64,000 nt of DNA, from contig JAREIK010016290.1 of the NCBI GenBank assembly GCA_029783825.1, positions 18,123 to 82,122 of the forward strand. The letters are read 5' to 3'. The notes under the pieces were generated by a model that saw only the letters and a list, made by a program, of their open reading frames with translations, did not search any database and was not told the origin of the DNA. This DNA comes from Sapria himalayana. Lineage: Eukaryota > Streptophyta > Magnoliopsida > Malpighiales > Rafflesiaceae. Position 1 is the first letter of the stretch. Every line of letters starts with the position of its first letter. Below, piece by piece: positions 49,945-63,085 of this stretch. Made by a program: the position numbers and the translations under genes.

Positions 49945-52464
49945 TAATTAGAATAATTTATTTTGTTCCTCTCTCAATTCTAGAATGATTGCTAAAGCTC
50001 TAACCAAAATAATAGTAGCTTTTACTTTGTCTCTATTATGTCTCATCATATTTGATGTTGAATCACTGGGCTATCAAAGGTAATTTGACTCATGCACGCT
50101 AACAGACTAAACCAAAGTTGTACCCCTATGTGTTGAAATAGCTAGTTGTTGAGGATGCTATTTATATTGATTATTGTAATTTCTTCTAAAATATCTCTCA
50201 TGCACACACTCAAAGCTATTTTTTTAAAACATAGTTCACCTCTAAAAAAATAACCACCTTGTAGCCTATTAGAAGAAACTAGCCCCAGGGTTGTTTGAGT
50301 AGGGCAGGAAGTATGGGATCTCTTTCAATCAAGAATAAAAAAATTTATTTTATTGTCATGTCTATGCCTTTTTTTATATCCTCATGGATATGAAAAGTAT
50401 CATTTCTTTATTTTTATATTAAATGAGTTATGTATACAAGCTCCCAATACCCAAAAAGGTGTAAATGAATCATATTCAAATGTATAAAAGGTTTTAATCA
50501 TTGCTCAAAATATTAGTCTTGCATATTGACACTTGAGGTCACAAATCAAAGGAAAAAGCCAAAGTGATATTTCAAATCCCAAGAATTTTAGAAATAGAAA
50601 GTTATAAAGAGTAGTACTCGAGCTTTAACTATTTCTAGGGTCATGACTTTTGCTCTTGAGGAATGTCCAAAGTGACAATCATTCCTAGTGCAATGACTTT
50701 GCAATATAAAGATAAAATGCACAAGTTATGGTCATATCCAATACTGTGACCCAATATTATAGTGATTAAATATGTATTCATGATCATTCTTAGTGCCATA
50801 ACAATATGTTCAATAGAGAGATACAAGTTATGGCATGTAAGCATCGATATGATTTTGTGTTCTAGAGACAAAATATACAATTATGACAATTGCTAATGCT
50901 ACAATAATCTAAAGCAAGAAAGGGACTGAATCCATAACTCACCCTTTTGAGTCACGACTTTGTGTTACATATACAAAAAGATAAATCTATGACATTCCTA
51001 AAAGTTTTGAATTTCAATTTAAATTTAACACTTAGTCATTTGATTATAAAAGTTCAAAACATGAGATTTAGGATTTAGGGTTTATGGATTAGGGTTATAG
51101 TTATGGTTTAGGGTTTAGGATTTAAAGTTTAGGGTTTATGGTTTAGGGTTTAGGATTTAAAGTTTAGGGTTTATGGTTTTTTTTTTTTTTTTTCAAAATA
51201 CACACTTTATTTATCATTTTGGTACACAACTTACGAGAGACTAAAAAACTGACTAATTTAGGCCAGCCCACCAAATCTATTGCACCTTAATGATTCTATG
51301 CATAAAATACATAAAAAAACATAATGCCTAATAATTCAAAGCATAGGAATACAACAAAAATCACCTAGCATTCCCGGACTTCAGAGTTGGCATTGAGTCA
51401 TTATGCGCACTTTGTCCTTTCCATTCTGATTTGACCAAGCCTTTTGGAGGAACCTGAATGATGCACCATATTAAAACTATGCAAATATAAGATTGTATTT
51501 GTGTGTGGCATGCAGCATCAAGCATTTGCCTATGTCATTGCTATGCAATGGAATAAATGTAAAACTGAATACCCATAAATCAACAAATCCATATCTATGG
51601 ACTTTTTCAATTCATTCTCACCTATGAATTCCACTTTCTTTTGCTCCAATGATCCTCTAAAGCGTATCTCTTGGGTTAGAATGCTTCCTCCTCGAGCTTC
51701 AAGAAGTGGCTGTATGTTGCACCGACAAAATATCAAAAAATATGCATGCATCGGTGTGCATGTGTGATGAGGTCCAAATCATAGTCTAATTATCTACGCG
51801 TACAACCAAGCTAGAATACAAGTAAAATTATAAAATGCTATAAAGATGGGTCTTCTACTCCCAAAAGTGTAGCATCGCCTGATGTGTATTTACAAAATGC
51901 ATTAGAGGGCCCCACTTAGAGATACTCATGAGTCCAGTTGCCCTCATTGAATGCTACATAGAGAACCGAAAAGATTGTGTGTGTGATTATGTCATGATCC
52001 GTCTCTACAAGTACATGGTGCATAAAATGTCCAAAATATAAATAAGACTACAAACATAAACTACAAGTTTGAATTTTTCGCTCCCGTGTGGCTAGTCTTG
52101 ACTCCATTGCTTACTGGCCATGCTTGATGATGCATCAGATTTTGCTAGTTCTTTAATTAATCATGGATTACCTTCTTCTCCTGTTGGATGACAGTTGGGT
52201 GGCCCTCTATGCTGCCTGATAAGGCTATTGGGACCCACTCCTAGCTACTCCTGTGTTTACTCCCGACCTCTTTGCTCGGTCTCGTCAGTTGTCTGAATGT
52301 AATCATCCCGGCTTGCTAGTGGGGCCCTCTACAAGGTGGTGGCCCATACTTCTGGTTGCTTAAAGGACTTGCTGGCCCCTCTAAATGCTACACCAAAATG
52401 AACAAGAATATGTGCACGTGTGTACTGTGGTTCGTCGCTATGTGTGTGTGGCGGAGTAGTATCA
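49945..52464. repeat. Block X, copy 3
   Basis: Full-length homologue of copy 1 including the middle part absent from copy 2. It begins after the same satellite point (after TTATACT/AATAAT) and ends at the same octamer (CAGGGTTTAGGAG). Minus-strand frames at 50,641-50,880 (79 codons) and 51,530-51,751 (73 codons) are open. The first matches the open frame of copy 2 but is broken in copy 1. The second is interrupted in copy 1. I recognise neither, and treat both as chance frames in a recent duplicate. Confidence 0.88.
51067..51178 (+). repeat. TTTAGGG-like heptamer tract with a 35-bp tandem duplication
   Basis: The longest of the three homologous heptamer tracts. Five heptamers at 51,107-51,141 (TTTAGGG, TTTAGGA, TTTAAAG, TTTAGGG, TTTATGG) are repeated exactly at 51,142-51,176. 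Copies 1 and 2 have one set, so the duplication postdates separation of the copies. A poly-T run follows. Confidence 0.9.
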
Positions 52465-53033
52465 GGGTTTAGGAGTTTAGTAATTTAAGTATTTATGTAT
52501 TTTTGTGGTTTATAGGTTTTATTTAAATAATTAAATAACAAAAAGATTATTTTTATGATTTTTTCTCATTTTCAAGGTTATAACTATTGGAAATATTATA
52601 ATTTTTAATTTTTTTAAATGTTAATACAATATTTAATTATAATAATCATAAAAATTAAATATCATGTAAATTCAATATAAATAATTTTATTGATTGATAT
52701 TATAATACTGATCATAAAATAGATTAATAAACTATTATTAATAAGATAAATATTAATTAAAATATATTTGCAAAACCTAAAATGATTCAAAATCAAAGTA
52801 AAATATATTACTAAATAATAATTTTTTATTTTTAAATTTTTGATTCTTTTTATAAGCATATAAAGTTTTTTGATGAAGATAAATTATTTACATAATATTT
52901 GTCTCATTCATAATTTTATTTTGCAATTAATATTTCTATAAAAATAAACTAATAAATAATTAAAATGAATATTAAAATTATAATGAATAAAAATAAAAAT
53001 GAGATTTTATTTTAATTATTTAGGGTATACCGG

Positions 53034-53113
53034 TTTAATGGTTTAAGTATTTAGGAGTTTAGGAGTTTAGTGATTTAAATGTTTAGGCATTTAGTAGTTT
53101 ATATGTTTTATTT
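53034..53113 (+). repeat. octamer tract of an O monomer in perfect 8-bp register
   Basis: Ten consecutive 8-bp units from 53,034 without an indel. TTTAGGAG occurs at 53,050 and 53,058, TTTAGTGA at 53,066, TTTAGGCA at 53,082, TTTAGTAG at 53,090. This is the clearest example of the period-8 telomere-like tract present in every satellite monomer. Confidence 0.92.
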
Positions 53114-53303
53114 AAATAATGAAATAACGAAATAATTATTTTTCAAATTTTTTATCAATTTTGTAGGTTATATCCTTTATAAATATAATAATTTTTAAAT
53201 TTTTTTCAAATGTGAATACAATATTTAGTTATAATAAACGTAATAATTTTATATAATGTAAATTAAAAATAAAAAATTTTATTGATAGATATTAATAAAC
53301 TAA

Positions 53304-53328
53304 ATATATATATATATATATATATATA
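53304..53328. repeat. (TA)n run in a P monomer
   Basis: About twelve TA dinucleotides replace the AATATAAATATA-like stretch seen in the two sister P monomers at about 14,535 and 19,380. Confidence 0.95.
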
Positions 53329-56300
53329 ATAATGATCAAAATATAAATTAATAAACTATTATTTATTGATAGATATTTATATATTATTTATAAATACTTA
53401 AACCTTTAAAGATGGTTTAAATGTTTAAGTATTTATGGGTTTTGGTATTTTGGGGTTTAGGAGTTTAATGATTTAAGCATTTAGGCATTTAGTAGATGAT
53501 AGGTTTTATAAAAACTATAAAATAAAAAAAAATTATTTTTGTGAATTTATCTCATTTTCAAAGATGATACCCATTAAAAATATAATAATTTTTAAATTAT
53601 TTTCAAATATAAATATAATTTTTAGTTATAATAATCTTTATAATTATATATTATGTAAATTCAATATAAACAATTTTATTGATAAATATTCTAATAACGA
53701 TCAAAAAATAAATTAATAATCTATTATTAAAAAGATGGATATCTATTAAAATATAATTACCAAACCTAAAATGATTCAGAAGCAAAGCAAAATATATTAC
53801 TTTATAATAATTTTTTGTTTTGAATTTTTTTTCTTTTAAAAAGTTATCTATAATTTTTTGATGAAATATAATTTATATAAATTATTTGTCTAGATCAATT
53901 AATTTTGTAATTAATATTTGTATATAAATAAACAAATAAATAATTAAAATGAATATTTAAAATAATAATGAAAAAAAATTAGATTTATTATTTATTATTT
54001 AGGGATACTATTTTAATTTAAATTAGATCCGTCTCACTAATAATTTATTTTGTAATTAATATTTCTATAAAAATAAAATGATAAATAATTAAAATAAAAA
54101 TTGAAACTTTTACTGAATGAAAATTAAAAAGGAGATTTATGAATTATTATTAATGTTTACCAGTTTAATGGTTTGAGTATTTAAAGGTTTTGTCGTTTAA
54201 AAGTTTAGCGATTTCTGTTTTTAGGCATTTAGTAATTTATAGGTTTTATTTAAACAATGAAATAACAAAAAAAATATTTTTGATATTTTTTAACATTTTC
54301 AAAGGTTATAACCTTTGAAAATATAATAATTTTAAATTTTTTTAAAAATGTGAATAAAATATGTAGTAATAATAATCATTATAATTATATATAATATAAA
54401 CTTAATATAAACAATTTTATTGATAGATATGATATCAATTATCAAAAAATAAATTAATATGCTATTATTAATATGATAAATATAAATCAAAATATAATTA
54501 AAAAACCTAAAATGATTTAAAAACAATGTAAATTTTATTATTAATAATAATTTTTGTTTTTTAGTTTTTGCTTCTTTTTATAATCTTATATATTTTTTGA
54601 TGAAAAATAAATTATTTAAATTATACTTGTATCACTCTTGATTTATTTTGTAATTAATATTTCAATATAATATTTAAATTATATTTAAGGTTTACGAGTT
54701 TAAAGGTTTAAGTATTTAGGGGCTTTGGGGTTTAGGAATTTTGAGATTTATGTGTTCAGGTATTTAATGGTTTATAAGTTGTATTTAAACAATGATATAA
54801 CAAAGGATTTATTTTTGTTATTTTTTATCATTTTTGAAGGTTATAACCTTTGAAAATATAAATATTTTTAAATTTTTTTCAAATGTAAATATAATATTTA
54901 GTTATAATAATCTTATTAATTATAAGTCATTTAAATTAAATATAAATAATTACATTGCTAGATATTATAATAATGATCAAAAAAAATTTAATAAACAATT
55001 ATTAATAAGATAGATATTATTTAAAATATTTTTGCAAAATCTAAATTTATTCAAAATCAAAGTAAAATATATTATTTAATAATAATTTTTTTAAAGTTTT
55101 GATTTTTTTATAACTTTATATTTTTGTTAATATAAGTAAATTATTTATATTAATATGTCTTACTCATAATTTATTTTGTAATTTATAATTCTATAATAAT
55201 AAACTAATAAATTATTAAAATAATTATTTAAAATTATAATGAATACAAATAAAATTGAGATTTATTATTTATTATTCAGATTATACCGGTTGAATGGTTT
55301 AAGTATTTACGTGTTTTTGGGTCTAAGAGTTTAGTGATTTAAGTGTTTAGACCTTTAGTGATTTATTGTTATTATCTAAAGAATTAAAAAACAAAAAATT
55401 TAATTTTTTGAATTTTTTGAATTTTTTTAATTTTTGAAGGTTGTATCCTTTGAAAATATAATAATTTTAAATTTATTTTAAATGTGAATATAATATTTAG
55501 TTATAATAATCTTAATAATTATATATAATGTAAACAAAATATAAATAATTTTATTAATAAATATTATAATAATGATCAATAAATAAATTAATAAACTTGT
55601 ATTAATAAGTATGATATAATTTTAAATATAATTGTAGAATCTAAGATGATTCAAAATCAAAATATGATATATTACTAAATAATAATTTTTTATTTTAAAA
55701 ATTTTGCCTAAGCATATATTTTTTTTTGATGAAAAATAAATTATATAAATTATATCTGTCACACTAATAATTTATTTTGTAATTAATATTTCTATAAAAA
55801 TAAATTGATAAATAATTAAAATGAATACTTAATATTATAATGAATACTAATAAAAAGCGATTTAATATTTTTTATTTAGGGTAAACCTATTTAATTGTTT
55901 AAGTTTTTTGTGGTTTTGGGGTTAAGGAGTTTATTGATTTATATGTTTGCACATTTAGGTGTTTATAGGTTTTATTTAATCAATGAAATAACAAAAAATT
56001 TATTTTTATGAATTTTTGTGATTTTCAAAGGTTATTACCTTTGAAAATATAATAATTTTTTAATCTTTCTAAAATATGAATGCAATACTTAGTTATAATA
56101 ATCTTAAAAATTATATTTGATGTAAATTTAATATAAAAAATTTTATTAATATATATTATTATAATGTTCGAAAAATAAATAAATAAACTATTATTAATAA
56201 GAAAGATATTAATTAAAATATATTTCCAGAACCCAAAATAATTCAAAATCAAAGTAAATTATATTACTAAATAAAATTTTAAATTTTTGAAATTTTGTTT

Positions 56301-59300
56301 ATTTTTATAAGCTTATTTTTTTCATAAAAAATAATATATTTAAATTATATGTCTCACTCATTATTTATTATGTAATTAATATTTCTATAAAAATAAACTA
56401 AAAAATAATCAAAATGAATATTTAAAATTATAATGATTACAAATAAAAATGAAATTATTATTTATTATTTAGGTTATATAGGTTTAATGGTTTAAGTATT
56501 TTGGGGGTTTTGGGGTTAAGGAGTCTAAATATTTAAATGATTAGGCATTTAGTGGTTTATATGTTTTATTTAAATAATAAAAAAATTATTTTTTTTATTT
56601 TTTATTATTTTTGAAGGTTATAACCTTTGAAAATATAATAATTTTTAATTTTTTTTTAAATGTAAATATAATATTTAGTTATAATAATCGTAATAATTAT
56701 AAAACATTTAAATTCAATATAAGTAATTTTATTGATAGATATTATAATAATGATCAAATAATAAATTAATAAACTATTATTAATAAGATTGATAGCAATT
56801 AATATATAAATGCAAAACCTATATTCATTCAAAATCAAAGTAAAATATATTACTAAATGATAATTTTTTGTATTTAAATTTTTACTTCTTTTTATAAGCT
56901 TATATTTATTTTTTCATTATAAATAAATTATTAAAATTATATTTGTCTCACTCTTTATTTATTTTGCAATTAATATTTCTATAAAAAATAAACTAATAAA
57001 TAATTAAAATGAATATTTAAAATTATTATGAATACAAATAAAAATGAGATTTATGATTTATTATATTTGGTATACCAGTTTAATGGATTGTTAATTTAGA
57101 AGTTTTGTTGTTTAGGAGTTTAGCAATTTATGTTTTTAGGCATTTAGTGGTTTATAGTTTATATTTATATAATAAAAATAAAAAATAAATTTTTTTGATT
57201 TTATTTGATTTTCAAAGGTTATAACCTTTTAAAATAAAATAATTTTTAAATTTTTTGAAATGTGAATACCATGTAAAATTATATTAATCTTACTAATTAT
57301 ATATCATATAAATTCAATATAAACAATTTTAATGATAGATAGTATAATAATGATCAAAAATTAAATTAATAAACTATTATTAATAATATAAATATTAATT
57401 AAATTATATTTACATAACACAAAATGAATCAAAATCAAATCAAAATATATTACTAAATAATAATATTTAATTTTCAAATATTTCCTTCTTTTTATAAGCT
57501 TATATTTTTTATTGATTAAAAATAAATTATTTAAATAATATTTGTCTCACTCAATTTATTTTGTAATTAATTTTTCTAAAAAATTAAACTTTAAATAATT
57601 AAAATGAATATTTAAAATTATAATAAATAGAAATAAAAATGAGATTTATTATTTATTAAGTAGTATATAGCTGTTAAAAGTTTTTTGTATTTAGTGGTTT
57701 CGGGGTCTATGAGCTTACTGATTTAAGTAAGTATGCATTTAATGATCTATAGGTTTTATTTTAAAAATGAAATAACAAAAAATTTATTTTTATTATTTTT
57801 TCTAATTTTTGAAGGTTATAACCTTTGAAAATATAATAATTTTTAAATTTCTTTTCAAAAGTGATACAATATATATTTATAATAATCATAATAATTATAT
57901 ATCATATAAATTCAATATAAACTATTTTATTGATTGATATTCTAATAATTATCAAAAATATATTAAAAATCTATTATGAATAAGATTGATATTACTTAAA
58001 ATATAATATCAAAACCTAAAATGATTGAAAAGAAAAACAAAATATATCACTAAATAATAATTATTTGTTTTTAAATTTTAATGATATTTATAAGCTTATA
58101 TATTTTTTGATGAAAAATATTTTTAATAAATTATATTTTTAACTCAAAATTTATTTTATGATTAATATATATATATAAATAAAAAACTAAACAATCAAAA
58201 TGATTTTTTAAAATTATAATGAAAATAAATAAAAATGTGATTGTTTAATTATTATTTAAGGTATACCAGTTGAAAGAATTATTTATATTTTATCTGTGTC
58301 ACTAATAATTTATTTTGTAATTAATATATCTATAAAAATAAACTGATAAATAATTAAAATGAATATTTAAAATTATAATGAATACTAATAAAAATGAGAT
58401 TTAATATTTATTATTTATTATTTAAAGTATACTAATTTAAATACTTATGTATTTATGGGCTTCGGGGTTTAGGAGTATAGTCATTAAGAATTTAGGTATT
58501 TTGTGGTTTATAGATTTTATTTAAAAAATCTAATAACAAAAAATATATTTTTTTATTTTTTCTTATTTTCAAATGTTATAACCTTTGAAAACTTAATAAT
58601 TTTTAATTTTTTTTAAAATATAAAAATATTATTTTGTGATAATAATGTAAATAATTATATATTATGTAAATTTAATATAAATACTTTTTTTATAGATATT
58701 ATGATGATGATAATAAAATAAATTAATAAACTTTTATTAATAAGAGAGATATTAAATAAAATTTATTTGCAAAACCTAAAATGATTCAAAATCAAAGTAA
58801 AATATATTAATAAGATAGATATTAAATAAAACTATTATTAATAAGATAAAATATACAGGTTTAAAAGATTATATATTTAGGAGTTTTGGGATTTAAGAAT
58901 TTAGTGATTTAAGTGTTTACGCATTTAGTAGTTTATAAGTTTTATATAAAAAATAAAATAACAAAAATTTATTTTTTGTTATTTGTTCTCATTTTTGAAG
59001 GATATAACCTTTGAAACTATAACAATTTTAAAATTTTTTTAAATGTGAATACTATATTTAGCTATGATAATCTTAATAATTATATATCATGTAAATTTAA
59101 TATAAACAATTATATTGATATATATTATAATAATGATCATACAAAAGATTATTAAACAATTATTAATAAGATAAATATTATTGAAAATATATTTAAAAAA
59201 CCTAAAATGATTGAAAATCAAAGTGAAATATTTTACTAAATATTAATTTTAAAATTTTAAATTTTTGTATCCATTTATAAGCTTATATATTTTTTGATGA

Positions 59301-62300
59301 AAAATAAATTATTTAAATTATATTTGTCTCACTATTAATTTTTTTTAATTTATATTTCTATAAAAATAAACTAATAAATAATTAAAATGTATATATAAAA
59401 TTATAAAGAATACTAATAAAAATGAGATTTATGATTTATTATTTAGGGTATACCTATTTAATGGTTTAAGTTTATTGTGGTTTTGGGTTTAATGAGTTTA
59501 TTGATATACCTATTATTTAGGGTATACCTATTTATATGTTTACACATTTAGGTTTTATTTATTGATTTATAGGTTTTATTTAATCAATGTAATAACAAAA
59601 AATTTATTTTTATGAATTTTTGTGATTTTCAAAGGTTATAACCTTTGAAAATACAAAAACTTTTTGATAGTTTTAAATATGAATACAATACTTAGTTATA
59701 ATAATCTTAATAATTATATTTGATGTAAATTCAATATAAAAAATTTTATTAAAATATATTATTTTGATGATCAAAAAATAAAATAATAAACTATTATTAA
59801 TAAGACAGATATTAATTAAAATATATTTGCAGAAACCAAAATAATTCAAAATCAAAGTAAATTATATTACTAAGTAAAATTTTAAATTTTTGAAATTTTC
59901 TTTATTTTTATAAGCTTATATTTTTTTTCATAAAAAATTATTTATTTAAATTATATATGTCTCAGTCATTATTTATTTTGTAATTAATATTTATATAAAA
60001 ATAAACTAAAAAATAATTAATATGAATATTTAAAATTATAATGAATACAAATAAAAATTTTGATTTATTATTTATTATTTAGGTTATATAGGGTTAATGG
60101 TTTAAGTATTTAGGTGGTTTTGGGGTTTAAGAGTCTAGAGATTTAAATGTTTAGGCATTTAGTGGTTTATAAGTTTTATTTAAATAATAAAATAATAAAA
60201 AAATTATTTTTGTGATTTTTTATCATTTTTGAAGGTTATAACCATTGAAAATATAATAATTTTTAAATTTGTTTCAAATGTAAATATAATATTTAGTTAT
60301 AATAATCATAATAATTATAGAACATTTATATTTAATATAAGTAATTTTATTGTTAGATATTATAAAATTGATCAAATAATAAATTAATAAACTATTCTTA
60401 AAAAGATTGATCGCAATTATAATATAATTGCGAAACCTATATATAATGATTCAAAATCAAAGTAAAATATATTACTAAATAATAATTGTTTGTTTATAAA
60501 TTTTTACTTCTTTTTATAAGCTTATTTTTTTTTGATTAAAAGTAAATTATTAAAATTATAGTTGTCTCTCTCATTATTCATTTTGTAATTAATGTTTCTA
60601 TAAAAAAATAAACTAATTAATAATTAAAATGAATATTTAAAATAATAATGAATACAAAAAAAATGATATTTATGATTTATTATATGTGGTATCCCGATTT
60701 AATGGTTTGATTATTTAGGAGTTTTTTCATTGAGGAATTTATCAATTTTTATTTTTAGGTATTTAGTGGTTTATAGGTTTTATTTATATAATAAAAATAA
60801 AAAAATTTTTTTTTGATTTTTTTTGATTTTCCATGGTCATAACCTTTAGAAATAAAATAATTTTTAAAGTTTTTTGAAATGTCAATACTATGTATAATTA
60901 TATTAATCGTACTAAATATATATCATATAAATTCAATATAAACAATTTTAATGATAGATATTATAATAATGATCAAAAATTAAATTAATAAACTATTAAT
61001 AATAATAAAAATATTAATTAAAATATATTTACATAACACAAAATGATTCAAAATCAAATCAAAATATCTTACTAAATAATAATATTTAATTTTAAATTTG
61101 TCCTTTTTATAAGCTTATATTTTTTTGATTAAAAATAAATCATTTAAATAATATTTGTCTTACACGAAATTTATTTTGTAATTAATTTTTCTAAATAATT
61201 AAACTATAAAAAAATTTAAAATGAATATTAAAAATTATTATAAATAGAAATAAAAATTGGATTTATTATTTATTAAGTAGTATATAGATGTTAAAATGTT
61301 AGTGTATTTAGGAGTTTCAGAGTTTATGAGCTTACTAATTTATGTAAGTCAGCATTTAATGGTCTATAGATTTTATTTAAAAAATAAATTAACTAAAAAT
61401 TTATATTTATTATTTTTTCTCATTTTTTAAGATTATAACCTTTGAAAATATAATAATTTTTAATTTTTTTTCAAAAGTGAATACAATATTTATTTATAAA
61501 AATCATAATAATTATATATCATATAAATTCAATAAAAACAATTTTATTGATAGATATTCTAATAATTATCAAAAAATAAATTAAAAATTTATTATGAATA
61601 ATTTTGATATTATTTAAAATATAATATCAAAACCTAAAATGATTCAAAATCAAAGAAAAATATATTACTAAATAATAATTTTTTGTTTTTAAATTTATTT
61701 TCTTTTTATAAGATTATCAATTTTTTGATTAAAAATAATTTTTATAAATTATATTATTAACATATAATTTATTTTAAAATTAATACATATATATAATAAA
61801 AAACTAAAAAATTAAAATGAATTTTTTAAATTATAATTAAAACAAATAAAATTGAAATTTATTAATTATTATTTAGGGTATACCGATTTAAAGGATTATG
61901 TATATAGGGTTATCGAGATTTTGTAGTTTAGTGATTTAAATGCTTAGGAATTTAGTGGTGTATAGGTTTTATTTAAACAATAGAATAACGAAGAAAAAAT
62001 ATTTTTTTTTTATTTTTTCACTTTTACAAAGGTTATAACCTTTGAAAATATAATAATTTTAAAATTTTTTTCAAAAGTGAATACAATATTTAGTTATAAT
62101 AATCATTATATTTATATATCATATAAATTCAATATATATATTTTTATTGATAAATATTCTAATAATGATGAAAAAATAACTTAATAATCTATTATTAATA
62201 AGATAGATGTCAATTAAAATATAATTACAAAACCTAAAATGATTCAGAAGCAAAGCAAAATATATTACTATATAATAATTTTTTGTTTTAAAATTTTTTT

Positions 62301-63085
62301 TCTTTTAAAAAGTTTATCTATAATTTATTGATGAAAAATAAATTACATAAATTATATTTGTGTAACTCATAAATTATTTTGTAATTAATATTTATATAAA
62401 AATAAACAAATAAATAATTAAAATAAATATTTAAAATTATAATTAAATATAATGAGATCTATTATTTATTATTTAGGGTATATCGGTCTAATTTAAATTA
62501 GATATGTCTTACTAATAATTTATTTTGTAATTAATATTTCTATAAAAATAAACAGAAAATTAATTAAATAATATTTAAAATTATACTGAATTAAAATTAA
62601 AATTAGATTTATGATTTATTATTAATATACACTAGTTTAATGGTTTAAGTATTTAGAGGTTTTATCTTTTAGGAGTTTAGCGATTTAGGTTTTTAGGCAT
62701 TTAGTGGTTTATTGGTTTTATTTAATCAATAAAATAACAAAAAAAAATTTGGTAATTTTTTCTAATCTTTACTAGTTATAACCTTTGAAAATATAATAAT
62801 TTTTAAAATTTTTTGAAATGTGAATAAAATATTTAGTTATAATAATATTAATAATTATATATGATATAAATTTAATATAAACAATTTTATTGATAGATAT
62901 TATAATAATGATCAAAAATTAAATTATAAACTATTCATAATAAATAGATATTAATTAAAAATATTTACAAAACCCAAATTGATTCAAAATTAAAGTAAAA
63001 AATATTATTGGATAATAATTTTTAATTTTTAAATTTTTACTTCTTATTATAAGCGTATATATATTTTTTTGATTTAAAATAATAT

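Larger units (their letters stand above)
52465..63085 (+). repeat. satellite array, segment 6
   Basis: Types: N 52,465, O 53,030, P 53,405, J 54,160, H 54,680, K 55,285, C 55,890, D 56,480, E 57,070, M 57,665, a hybrid at 58,265 into L 58,430, an irregular unit at 58,860, C 59,455, D 60,085, E 60,690, M 61,280, Q 61,880, J 62,625. Near 58,800-58,850 a TTAATAAGATAGATATTAAATAAAA stretch is partly repeated and the normal distal half is absent. Near 59,500-59,575 part of a C octamer tract is locally duplicated (GGTATACCTATTTA twice). The last J monomer stops at about 63,085, where orientation reverses. Confidence 0.94.

Noticed and set aside
51067..51178. A true chromosome end or functional telomere
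   Set aside because: The heptamers are degenerate, number only about 16 and are flanked by non-telomeric DNA on both sides.
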